Assembly: GCA_035296965.1 (NCBI GenBank)
Contig: DATGZX010000272.1
Location: 1-28,724, forward strand
Direction: 5' to 3'
Length of the DNA stretch: 28,724 nucleotides
Source of the DNA: DATGZX01 sp035296965
GTDB lineage: Bacteria > Planctomycetota > Planctomycetia > Gemmatales > Gemmataceae
How positions within the stretch are numbered: position 1 is the stretch's first letter; every line of letters starts with the position of its first letter. Below the pieces are notes generated by a model. That model saw only the letters and a list, made by a program, of their open reading frames with translations, was not told the origin of the DNA and searched no databases. Both the position numbers and the translations under genes were made by a program. Below, in pieces: positions 15,965 through 23,933 of this stretch.

Positions 15965-18010
15965 ATGCAACGACGTATTTGTATCTCCATACTCCTTATA
16001 AGCGCAGCCGGAGCCTGCATCCAGACGGCCTCGCCTGCTGCCTCTGCCTTGCGAAGCGGCGTCGATTTGAAGGGCATGGATACCTCGATCAAACCGACCG
16101 ACGACTTCTACACCTTTGCCAACGGAAAGTGGCTGGCGACGGCTACCATCCCGGCGGACCGGCCCATGATTGCGATGTTCACCTTGTTGCGCGACCATAA
16201 CCAGGAAGTCCTGCGGCAGATCCTGGAGGAGGCAGCCAAGGACACGCAGGCCCCGAAGGGCAGCATCGCCGCCAAGGTTGGAGCATTCTACAAGAGCGGT
16301 ATGGACGAGGAGAAGATTGCCGCCGCCGGCGCCAAGCCGCTCCAAGAGGAATTGAACCGCATCGCCGCGATCAAGGACGCCCAGCAACTGGTAGAAGCGC
16401 TTGCCCGGCTCCATGCGACCGGCGTTTCGCCATCTTTTCAGTTCGGCCCACACCCGGATCTCAAGGACAGCAAACGGATGATCGCCAGCCTGTCTCAAGG
16501 GGGCCTTGGTCTCCCGGACCGGGAATATTATCTGAAGACCGACGTCAAGACGGAAGCGATCCGGTCGGCGTACTGCGCCCATATCGAAAAGATGCTCACG
16601 CTGCTCGGCGACACTGCCGAGCATGCCACCAGGCAGGCGCGCTCAATCTTTGAGCTTGAAACCCGTTTGGCAAAAGCCTCAAGGACGCGAGTCGAGCTGC
16701 GCGATCCCAAATCCAATTACCACCTGTTGAGCGCCAAGGAATTGGAGGCCCAGGCGCCCGGCTTTGCCTGGAGTATCTTCTTCGAAGGCGTAGGATTAGC
16801 TGGCATTCACGATATCAATGTCGGGCAACCCGCTTTCTTCAAGGAAGTGGGCCAGATGATCAGTGCTCTGCAACTGGACGATTGGAAAGCCTACCTTCGC
16901 TGGAACCTTCTAAGCGCGTATGCGAGCTACCTCAGCGCTCCATTCGACACAGAAGATTTTCATTTCCATGGCACCGTGCTGACCGGCGTACCGCAGCAGA
17001 GGCCGCGTTGGCAACGGGTGCTCGAAACGACAGACCATCTGCTCGGCGAAGCGCTCGGCCAGCTTTACGTGGCCCGAGCATTTCCGCCCGAAGCCCGAAC
17101 CAAGGCGGTCGCGATGGTGCAGAACATCAAAGAAGCCCTCCGCGATCGCCTCGAGACCCTCGACTGGATGAGTCCCGCGACGCGCAGGGAAGCGCTGCGA
17201 AAGCTCGATGCCATCGCGGTCAAGGTAGGCTATCCATCCAAGTGGCGCGATTACTCGGGCCTGGCCGTGGACCAGGGCATTTATGTACTCAACGTCATGC
17301 AAGCCGAGGCATTCCTGCGCCGGCAAGAGTTTGCCAAGATCGGCAAACCGGTCGATCGTAGCGAGTGGGGCATGACGCCGCCGACTGTGAACGCCTATTA
17401 CAATCCTTCGCAGAACGAGATTGTTTTCCCGGCCGGCATCTTGCAACCGCCTTTCTTCGACCCCAAGGCGGATGATGCCGTGAACTACGGCGGCATTGGT
17501 ATGGTCATCGGCCACGAATTGACCCATGGGTTCGACGATCAGGGGAGGCAGTTCGATGCCGAGGGCAACCTGCGTGACTGGTGGGCGCCCCAGGACGAGA
17601 AGATCTACAAGGCGCGGGCGGCCAAGATTGCCGAGCAATATGACGGCTACGTCGTCATCGATAAGCTGCACATCAATGGCAAGCTGACACTTGGTGAAAA
17701 CATCGCCGATCTGGGCGGCCTGAAGATTGCCTACCTCGCTTACAAGAAGTCGCTCGAAGGAAAATCGCCGGCGGCGCCGATCGACGGCTTCACCGGCGAA
17801 CAGCGCTACTTCCTCTCGTTCGCCCAGCTCTGGCGTTCCAAGATCCGGCCCGAGGCGCTGCGGGTCATGATCGCGACCAATCCGCATTCGCCGCCAAGGT
17901 TCCGTGTGCTTGGGCCGCTCTATAACATCCCGGAGTTCTTTCGAACATTCGGCGTTGCGCCCGATCAGGCGGGTGACAAACTTAACCCGAAACCGGTGCA
18001 GATCTGGTAG
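15965..18010 (+). CDS. M13 family zinc metallopeptidase (neprilysin/PepO-like), exported
   Basis: The 681-residue protein opens with a signal peptide (RRICISILLISAAGAC) whose AAGAC end could be a lipoprotein cleavage site. The M13 N-terminal domain starts at GVDLKGMDTSIKPTDDFYTFANGKW. The catalytic domain has the substrate-binding NAYYNPSQNEIVFPAG, the zinc motif HELTH (517-521) in a conserved GHELTHGFDDQGRQFD context, and the third zinc ligand in GENIADLGG (about Glu578). It ends in PKPVQIW, like the conserved C-terminal tryptophan motif of the family. All catalytic residues are present. It likely cleaves peptides outside the cytoplasmic membrane. The ATG at 15965 was preferred over 15929 because the signal peptide starts there and GGAAAAG precedes it. 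Confidence 0.95.
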   Translation: MQRRICISILLISAAGACIQTASPAASALRSGVDLKGMDTSIKPTDDFYTFANGKWLATATIPADRPMIAMFTLLRDHNQEVLRQILEEAAKDTQAPKGSIAAKVGAFYKSGMDEEKIAAAGAKPLQEELNRIAAIKDAQQLVEALARLHATGVSPSFQFGPHPDLKDSKRMIASLSQGGLGLPDREYYLKTDVKTEAIRSAYCAHIEKMLTLLGDTAEHATRQARSIFELETRLAKASRTRVELRDPKSNYHLLSAKELEAQAPGFAWSIFFEGVGLAGIHDINVGQPAFFKEVGQMISALQLDDWKAYLRWNLLSAYASYLSAPFDTEDFHFHGTVLTGVPQQRPRWQRVLETTDHLLGEALGQLYVARAFPPEARTKAVAMVQNIKEALRDRLETLDWMSPATRREALRKLDAIAVKVGYPSKWRDYSGLAVDQGIYVLNVMQAEAFLRRQEFAKIGKPVDRSEWGMTPPTVNAYYNPSQNEIVFPAGILQPPFFDPKADDAVNYGGIGMVIGHELTHGFDDQGRQFDAEGNLRDWWAPQDEKIYKARAAKIAEQYDGYVVIDKLHINGKLTLGENIADLGGLKIAYLAYKKSLEGKSPAAPIDGFTGEQRYFLSFAQLWRSKIRPEALRVMIATNPHSPPRFRVLGPLYNIPEFFRTFGVAPDQAGDKLNPKPVQIW

Positions 18011-18035
18011 GAAGCGCTCCTCTTGTGCCACGAGG

Positions 18036-18096
18036 CACCCGGCCCCTGACGGGGCTCGGCTCGCCTAGCGAGCCGAGCCCCGTCAGGGGCCGGGTG
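18036..18096. repeat. Perfect 29-bp-stem hairpin (palindromic element, possible terminator)
   Basis: Arms 18036-18064 and 18068-18096 are exact reverse complements of 29 bp with a 3-nt CTA loop. The element lies 25 bp after the M13 peptidase stop and 124 bp before the next start codon. No T-run follows, so it is not a classical intrinsic terminator, though such a stem could stop RNA polymerase or protect a 3' end. Its length and perfection point to a recent or selected palindromic repeat. Confidence 0.85.
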
Positions 18097-18220
18097 ATTC
18101 CCACTCGTGCAACTTCACGACCCATCTGTACACTGCTCCTTGCCGCTTCACGAGGGCCTCCCAGCGCTTGCTGTTCGCCACGCGCAGTCGTATGATCTCA
18201 GGCACCTAAAGGAGAAAACG

Positions 18221-19273
18221 ATGAGTCATAGCAACAACTATCCCAAATTGCACAACGCGGCTTGGCCCGGAGTCGTCGGCAAGGGTTCGCCAGAAGCCGA
18301 GCCCTTCATCGACCTCGACACGATGCTCGATCTGACGACACGAGCCGAGGTCGATGGTGTCAAGTTCGACGGTGTCGACCTGTTTCTCTTTGCCCCGCAC
18401 GTGGACATCGACTCCAGCGAGGACGACTTGAAGCGCCTCGCGGAAAAGGTTCGAGCGCGGGGGCTGGCGATCGGCTCGGTCGTGGCTCCCGTTTGGCCGC
18501 CGACGGGCGGCGGCTCTGCGATGGGCAATGATGCAGACCGCAAAAAATTCATCGAGCAGGTCGGCAAGGGCTGCCGCATTGCCAAACGGCTTCGGGAGTT
18601 GGGCGCCCGGCCCTATGGCGTCGTACGCATCGATTCGGCATGCGGGCTCGGCGACTGGCTCCAGGACCCCGAAGGCAACCAGAAGCGTATCGCCGAGACG
18701 TTTCGCCAGGCTTGCGACGTTGCCGCGGACCACGGCGAGCGCCTCGCTGCTGAAGGCGAAATCTGCTGGGGCGGGATGCATAGTTGGAAGCGCATGGTGC
18801 AGCTTCTGGAGCTGACCGACCGGCCCGGCACACTTGGCTTCCAAGCAGACATGGCGCACACGCTGCTCTATACGCTTGGCACCAACGCGCCGGAAGACCG
18901 CATTTTGCCGGAGCGCTGGAACTGGGAAGATCCCGCGAAGCTCGATGCCGCACTGGCCACGCTGACCGCTGCGCTACGTCCCTGGACGATCGATTTCCAT
19001 GTTGCCCAAAACGATGCCACCGTGAAGGGCTCGGGCACACACGACAAGACGGGCCGGCATTGCCTGCCGGGCGACCCCAGCGGCAAGCTCAAGATTGCCC
19101 ATCACGCCGGCTTCTGGATGCGCGATAGTTACGGCAATCTCACGCAGAAGTTCAAGCACATTTGCTGGGACGGTTGCATGTTCCCCAACGAAGTGATGAT
19201 GAAGCCGCAAACCTGGAATAGCATCTTATCCGCAATGGTCGCGGTGCGCGACGCACATGGCTGGCGTGTGTGA
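18221..19273 (+). CDS. Sugar phosphate isomerase/epimerase-like protein (xylose isomerase-like TIM barrel)
   Basis: A 350-residue cytoplasmic protein with the alternating strand and helix pattern of AP-endonuclease-2/xylose-isomerase-like barrels. Possible metal ligands fall in the expected order: a Glu in AAEGEICWGG (178 or 180), Asp210 and His213 in FQADMAHTLLY, and a His in TIDFHVAQND. AAAGGAG lies 6 nt before the ATG at 18221, so this start is well supported; an upstream frame from 18107 overlaps a palindrome and lacks support. No signal peptide is seen. The substrate is unknown; relatives act on sugars, sugar phosphates or inositol derivatives. It is transcribed alone as far as can be seen. 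Confidence 0.85.
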   Translation: MSHSNNYPKLHNAAWPGVVGKGSPEAEPFIDLDTMLDLTTRAEVDGVKFDGVDLFLFAPHVDIDSSEDDLKRLAEKVRARGLAIGSVVAPVWPPTGGGSAMGNDADRKKFIEQVGKGCRIAKRLRELGARPYGVVRIDSACGLGDWLQDPEGNQKRIAETFRQACDVAADHGERLAAEGEICWGGMHSWKRMVQLLELTDRPGTLGFQADMAHTLLYTLGTNAPEDRILPERWNWEDPAKLDAALATLTAALRPWTIDFHVAQNDATVKGSGTHDKTGRHCLPGDPSGKLKIAHHAGFWMRDSYGNLTQKFKHICWDGCMFPNEVMMKPQTWNSILSAMVAVRDAHGWRV

Positions 19274-19483
19274 CAGGGGGGAACTCATTCTTGGGGATCC
19301 TCCAGCGTTGAGCCTTGCAACTCTTGTTGCAGGTGGCCTGGGCTGAGCGCAGCGAGGACACCGCCGGCTTCATCCGACTTCATTATCATTGAACCGCACT
19401 GATTTTCTTGGACCGCTTCACCTGGTACCGTTGAGATTACTGCTTTACGATGAAGCGTTAGATCAATTGTCAGGGAGGCCAAC

Positions 19484-19753
19484 ATGTCCCGACTATTGAC
19501 CCTCGAGTTGTCGGAAGACGTCTATCGCCCATTAGCTCGGACCGCTGCCGCAAGTGGCCAATCGTTGGAAGAATGGGCCGTGGATAGGCTGCGCCGATCC
19601 GATATGTCCCCCGAAGAGTATGCGGCTGCTTTGGCTCGCCTCCTTCAGCATGCCGGGGCTGTCGACTTAGGCCGACCCACGGGAGCAAACAACGAGAACA
19701 TCGATGCTGATCTGGCTCGAGAATTTGGCGATGCCCATGAGGACTCGCATTGA
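19484..19753 (+). CDS. Small antitoxin-like protein without a partner toxin
   Basis: An 89-residue acidic protein. The N-terminal half (LLTLELSEDVYRPLARTAAA, then SGQSLEEWAVDRLRR) has the strand-helix-helix pattern of ribbon-helix-helix type antitoxins, and the C-terminal part is polar and probably disordered. GGGAGG sits 6 nt before the ATG, supporting translation. Antitoxins with this look usually precede a PIN-domain toxin, but none follows; the next 230 bp carry REP-like hairpins and then an opposite-strand gene. It may be an orphan antitoxin, a DNA-binding regulator or the remnant of a lost pair. Confidence 0.65.
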   Translation: MSRLLTLELSEDVYRPLARTAAASGQSLEEWAVDRLRRSDMSPEEYAAALARLLQHAGAVDLGRPTGANNENIDADLAREFGDAHEDSH

Positions 19754-19791
19754 TGTTTACGGGAAGAAAGACACGGCCCATGCCGGAAAGT

Positions 19792-19953
19792 GTGGCCGGG
19801 GCTGGAGGTACTCCGTAAGCCCCGGTGGAGCAGACGGCAAGCATCCTATCTAGACTGGGCGACGCGAAGATCGGAAAGTCGGGTGAATTCTAATTGGTGA
19901 GAGTTGCAAGCGGGTTCGACCGGGGCTTGCGGTGTACCTCCAGCCCCGGCCAC
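19792..19953. repeat. Pair of inverted REP-like hairpins (BIME-like unit)
   Basis: Two 35-bp units, 19792-19826 and 19919-19953, are inverted copies that differ at only two positions. Each can fold by itself, with CCGGGGCT pairing to AGCCCCGG and a shorter inner stem, and the two are separated by 92 bp. A third hairpin follows directly (19950-19957 with 19969-19976, 8-bp arms) just past the stop codon of the phosphatase gene at 19988, where it may help end that transcript. The layout is that of a bacterial interspersed mosaic element. Confidence 0.75.
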
Positions 19954-19987
19954 CCTCGCGAGCGCCCTGAGGGTGGAACCACTAGGC

Positions 19988-21715
19988 TCAATGTGCCATC
20001 TGGAGTGTGGCCGGCAGCGGAGCTTCTGCCATTGCCGGCTTCGGAATGCCCAAGCTGTGCGCGAAGATGGCTGCAATCGCTTGCGGAGTCACGGCCTCGT
20101 CGCGAGCCCCGCCCTCGATTCCAGGCCCATACACCAGCAGCGGCACATGCGTGTCGTACGGGTGTGGAGAGCCATGGGTCGTGCCGGTCATGGTCCCCCA
20201 CATGAAGAAATATGGTTTCATCACGCCAGCCACTTCGCCGCTGCGCGCAGGATAAAAGGAGCGCTGAACAGTTCGGCCGACGGCATCGTCCTTGGGCAAC
20301 TCGCCCAGGAGCTGCGTGCGTGTATACGCGGATTGAATGCCCGGCTGCTTGACTAACCAGTTCGCCAGTGCCCTCTCGACTTCCTCCTCCTTGAGTCCCT
20401 GTTTCCGCAATACCTGCTTGTTGAGATAGATCCAGGGCGGAGAAAACGCCTCGATCCAATTGGATTTGTCTTCTTTCCTGGCAAACGTCTCCTTGAGGAA
20501 TGCGTTGGCTTGCTTGGGCCAGGCGGAGGGAATAATGCGGCCCGCATCCTTACCCTGGGCCCGGACCACTTCGGGAAGAGGACAAACACCATGGTCCGCC
20601 GTCAACGCTAACACGTAGCAGCCCTTGCCCACCTTCGCGTCGAGATAGTTGAGGAGGTCTCGGACAATCAAGTCCGAGCGAAGTGTCACGTCGAGAACTT
20701 CCTGGGAATCCGGCCCATAACAATGGCCAATGGCGTCATTGCTGGAGAAGCTGACGCATAGCAGATCAGGCGTATCCTGCGTGCCCAAATGTTCCGCGTC
20801 GATTGCACGTTCGACCAGATTGAGCAGGACTTCGTTAGCAAACGGTGAGTTGTACAACGCGCCATAATAACTGGAGGTGGGCTTGCTCTTGTCGGCTGCT
20901 CCGAAGGGGTGAGGAAAAGTGCGTCCCTGTCCCGAACCGTTGCCTTCTCCGGCCACGTCGTCAGGACCGCTGAAATGCGCGTAATCCAGCTCGGGCCGGA
21001 GCCTGGTCCACTCCTTGTGAAACCACTGATCTACTTGATGGGCCCTGTTGAAGTCGGCCACCCAGGAATGGATACGATCGCGGTAGTAGGTCGATGTGAT
21101 CGCCTCTGCCGTGCTGCCACTGAACCAATAGCAGGCGTCCGGATGCCGGCCGGCCGGCAGCACCGCTGAACGATCCTTGAACGACAGCGAGACCACGCGG
21201 GCGCGGCCACCCGTGGCTTCCTTGAGGACATCCCCAACGGTGGGTGCCAGGAGTCGTTCGGGTGAAGCACCTTCTTTGGCGGACTTTTTGCCCGTTGCAT
21301 TGGCCCCAGCCGGCGGCACTCGTCGATACCGGTCCGAAGCAACACACGAAACCTCTGCCCCCGCCTCGCGGTCATACCATTCATTGCCGATAATGCCGTG
21401 GCGGTCAGGTGAACAGCCCGTGAGCATCGACGCATGCCCCGTAGCCGTCACCGTGTCGGCATAGGGGTAATTGCAATTCTGAAACCACGCGCCCTCGGTC
21501 TGCAGGCGGCGAATGCCGCCGTCGCCGAACAAACTCTGCCAGCGAGTAAGGTAGTCTGCGCGCATCTGATCGAAGACAACCAGGACTGCCAGCCGCGGGC
21601 GGACTTGTTGCGCGGGCGGCACTGCGAAGGAGTACGTCAGAAACCCAAAGAGCGCTGTGGCAATTATCGGAACGAATAGAACCCATTTGCAGATCCGTAC
21701 GCAAGGGTTTTGCAT
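19988..21715 (-). CDS. PafA-like alkaline phosphatase (type I phosphodiesterase/phosphatase superfamily)
   Basis: A 575-residue exported enzyme with an N-terminal hydrophobic signal or anchor (about residues 8-31). Metal-binding and active-site features are all visible: VVFDQMRADYL (Asp49), the nucleophile in DTVTATGHAS (Thr90), GIIGNEWYD (Asn111, 21 residues later as in PafA), FKDRSAVLPAG (Lys180 and Arg182, matching the PafA Lys-x-Arg pair), SSNDAIGHCYGPDS, TADHGV and a late histidine in SPHPYDTHVPL. The Thr, Asn and Lys-x-Arg set points to a monoesterase of the PafA type that releases phosphate from organic esters outside the cytoplasm. The start at 21715 has GGAG 8 nt upstream; an earlier in-frame ATG at 21784 is less likely. 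No Pho-box was recognised. Confidence 0.9.
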   Translation of the reverse strand: MQNPCVRICKWVLFVPIIATALFGFLTYSFAVPPAQQVRPRLAVLVVFDQMRADYLTRWQSLFGDGGIRRLQTEGAWFQNCNYPYADTVTATGHASMLTGCSPDRHGIIGNEWYDREAGAEVSCVASDRYRRVPPAGANATGKKSAKEGASPERLLAPTVGDVLKEATGGRARVVSLSFKDRSAVLPAGRHPDACYWFSGSTAEAITSTYYRDRIHSWVADFNRAHQVDQWFHKEWTRLRPELDYAHFSGPDDVAGEGNGSGQGRTFPHPFGAADKSKPTSSYYGALYNSPFANEVLLNLVERAIDAEHLGTQDTPDLLCVSFSSNDAIGHCYGPDSQEVLDVTLRSDLIVRDLLNYLDAKVGKGCYVLALTADHGVCPLPEVVRAQGKDAGRIIPSAWPKQANAFLKETFARKEDKSNWIEAFSPPWIYLNKQVLRKQGLKEEEVERALANWLVKQPGIQSAYTRTQLLGELPKDDAVGRTVQRSFYPARSGEVAGVMKPYFFMWGTMTGTTHGSPHPYDTHVPLLVYGPGIEGGARDEAVTPQAIAAIFAHSLGIPKPAMAEAPLPATLQMAH

Positions 21716-21951
21716 GCCGAGGACTCCAGGTGGCGCAGATAGATGCGCTCGCTGCGCTCGCGGAAGCGGTGTGGTAGGCGGCACGAGTTATCATTCTATA
21801 GTGGATCTGGCGCCTTTGTTGGCGCTTAACCAGAACTTCATAAGCAGCTGCTCTGCCAGTTCTTTCTGGCTGACTGTGACCCGCCTGGCGCGGTGACGCA
21901 GCGTCTTCTTTTCGCAGCCACCCTGGAACGTGGGCCGATTGGGCAGAGGAA

Positions 21952-22452
21952 TTAGCCGCGTTTTTCAACGAGTTCTTGGCCCGGCAATGCAAAGCTCAAA
22001 TGCAATTCAGCGTGCCGCTGATGAAGTTGTGTCCATTCTTCGTGGGTCAACTTGCCGAAGAATGGATGCTGAGAAGTCATACGTTCCTTCTTCGTGCGGG
22101 CGATGGCCATCCGCAGTTTTTCCAAAGCATCCCGGGCTGAACCAGCCGGGGGAAACAAGTCGCTTTCCATTTCCTTGGGCAGCTTGAAGCCGGCCGACAT
22201 CCCATTCCTCATGACCCGACCTTTCACATAGGGACCAAGCCAGCGAAGGTACCACGGGGCTCTCGCAGAAATCCCGTCGATGGAACCATTTATGGTAACC
22301 GCCAAATGGGTAAAGAGTTGGCTCACTGGCCAGTTGCCGAGCATCTTGGTGTTGGGAGAGGCCGCCAGTTTCTCGGCATCCACGACGATGTCGTCGAGCG
22401 AGTTGAAGGTCAGTCTCCGCCGCCCTTGCACGGTTTTGGAATTAACGCTCAT
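21952..22452 (-). CDS. DUF1569 family protein (DinB-like fold)
   Basis: A 166-residue soluble protein. It contains the DUF1569 hallmarks: LTFNSLDDIVVDAEKL, then MLGNWPVSQLFTHLAVTINGS with a conserved histidine, and near the end HPFFGKLTHEEWTQLHQRHAELHLSF with several histidines. These histidines resemble the metal-binding triad of DinB-like four-helix proteins, whose members include metal-dependent thiol transferases. The actual function is unknown. The ATG at 22452 was chosen; the frame is open to a TTG at 22485. The gene lies 236 bp upstream of the phosphatase gene on the same strand and diverges from the 22656 gene. Confidence 0.85.
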   Translation of the reverse strand: MSVNSKTVQGRRRLTFNSLDDIVVDAEKLAASPNTKMLGNWPVSQLFTHLAVTINGSIDGISARAPWYLRWLGPYVKGRVMRNGMSAGFKLPKEMESDLFPPAGSARDALEKLRMAIARTKKERMTSQHPFFGKLTHEEWTQLHQRHAELHLSFALPGQELVEKRG

Positions 22453-22655
22453 AAGTGCCTGGACCTTTCTTTGCTGGCGAGACAAGGTTTGGTTCTTCTT
22501 ATTGGAACCTGACTCACGCTTCCATCTCGGCTAGAAAAGCTTAGCCAAAAAGGTAGACTGGGTAAACGAGCGATGCGGCGCAGCATCCGAACAGTGGGAA
22601 ACCCTGGACTCCGCAGCGGCCCCGGATAGGAAGGGTCCACATTCACCTTCTCCCC

Positions 22656-23894
22656 ATGATAAACATGAACTGGAAACGATGGATCGGACTCCTGTGTGGA
22701 GCAAGCCTGGCCTGCTTATGCGCGACATGCGCCCCTGTCGACGATTCTGCGGCGGGTGACAAGAAAGGCCAATCCGGGCCAGCAGTTACCGATGCTCAGG
22801 AGCCGGCACCAATTGACCTGCCGCCTGCCCAACTTGTGGCATCCAGCCAGCTGCAGCAGCGCATCGAGTTGGCAATCAAGAACATCCGCGAGCGCGATGT
22901 ACTGACCAGCAATTCCTTCTGGGTGATCTTCCACAATATTGTCGGCCTGGGGCCGACCACCACGCTGTTGAGCACTGAAACCGGGACTCGGGTCAACGCC
23001 CTCGATTACATTTGCAACGGCGGCGCTGTGCGCGGCATGAAATTCTGGCCCACGGCACACGGACTCGAGGTGCAGACCGGCCCAACGTTCGTAGGCCAGG
23101 GTCATCAGGACCAGTTCATCGCCGAACTCGCCCAGTGGGGAATGCCTGCCGACCGAAAATTTCTCGTTGATGGAACTGAGTACCACTACATGGACTTTGT
23201 CCGCAATGCCCAGGCGCGATCGAGGATTACGGGGGCAACCGAACGGCAGGAGCTAAGCTGGACAGTGCTGGTGGTGGGACAATACGTGGATACAGAAGCA
23301 TCGTGGAAAAATCAGTATGGCGAGCAATTGCGCATGGAAGACTTGCTCCGCTACGAGTTAAACGAACCGATGGACAAGGCGGCTTGCGGCGGCACCCACC
23401 GCTTGTTTGACCTTTGCTGGGTGCACTACTTGCACCTGAAGCACGGCGGCAAGACGACGGGCATCTGGAAAGATGTCGCTGACAATACGGTCAAGTACGA
23501 GCAGCTGGCGCGGCAGTACCAGAATCCCGACGGGTCCTTCTCAACGAGCTTCTTCAATGGGCCGGGCGAGGAACGAGACAAGCAGCTACAAATCAACACG
23601 ACCGGCCACATCTTCGAGTTCCTCTCCCTGGCGCTTACCGACGCGGAACTCCGCCAGCCCTGGGTTGAGTCCGCGGCGAATGCTCTGGCGATGATGATCC
23701 TGGATATCCAGGGGGCGCCGATGGAATCCGGCACTCTTTACCACGCCGCTCACGGGCTGATCATCTACCACGCTCGGGTGTTTGACCCGAGTCAGCTAGG
23801 GAAGAACGGCCTCGTGTTTCCCCTACCGCCGGAAGCGCGCACGGCCGCGGCAGGCCAGATTATCGACAAACTGCCAACTCCGGCGCCGCGCTAG
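22656..23894 (+). CDS. Exported alpha/alpha-toroid protein of unknown function (terpenoid cyclase-like repeats)
   Basis: A 412-residue protein with a signal sequence (WIGLLCGASLACLCATC); the cysteines at its end suggest a lipoprotein, though the lipobox is not canonical. The body is mostly helical and holds a QNPDGSFS motif, like the QW/QxxDGSW motifs of squalene-hopene cyclases and prenyltransferase-like toroids. It is followed by the helix pair TGHIFEFLSLALTD and ESGTLYHAAHGLIIYHARVF. No DXDD cyclase motif was found, so enzymatic cyclase activity is doubtful. A second in-frame ATG at 22665 is an alternative start. No Shine-Dalgarno is visible. Its stop is 39 bp from the convergent solute-binding protein gene. 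Confidence 0.72.
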   Translation: MINMNWKRWIGLLCGASLACLCATCAPVDDSAAGDKKGQSGPAVTDAQEPAPIDLPPAQLVASSQLQQRIELAIKNIRERDVLTSNSFWVIFHNIVGLGPTTTLLSTETGTRVNALDYICNGGAVRGMKFWPTAHGLEVQTGPTFVGQGHQDQFIAELAQWGMPADRKFLVDGTEYHYMDFVRNAQARSRITGATERQELSWTVLVVGQYVDTEASWKNQYGEQLRMEDLLRYELNEPMDKAACGGTHRLFDLCWVHYLHLKHGGKTTGIWKDVADNTVKYEQLARQYQNPDGSFSTSFFNGPGEERDKQLQINTTGHIFEFLSLALTDAELRQPWVESAANALAMMILDIQGAPMESGTLYHAAHGLIIYHARVFDPSQLGKNGLVFPLPPEARTAAAGQIIDKLPTPAPR

Positions 23895-23933
23895 CGATCG
23901 GCCGCCGTTTTGAGTTCCGCATGGAATGTCCGT

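Noticed and set aside
16910..18031. 373-codon minus-strand open frame over the M13 peptidase
   Set aside because: It covers the conserved catalytic domain in antisense and has no motif or ribosome site of its own.
18107..18220. Upstream extension of the TIM-barrel gene
   Set aside because: The ATG at 18221 has an excellent AAAGGAG ribosome site and the extra 38 residues show no conserved pattern.
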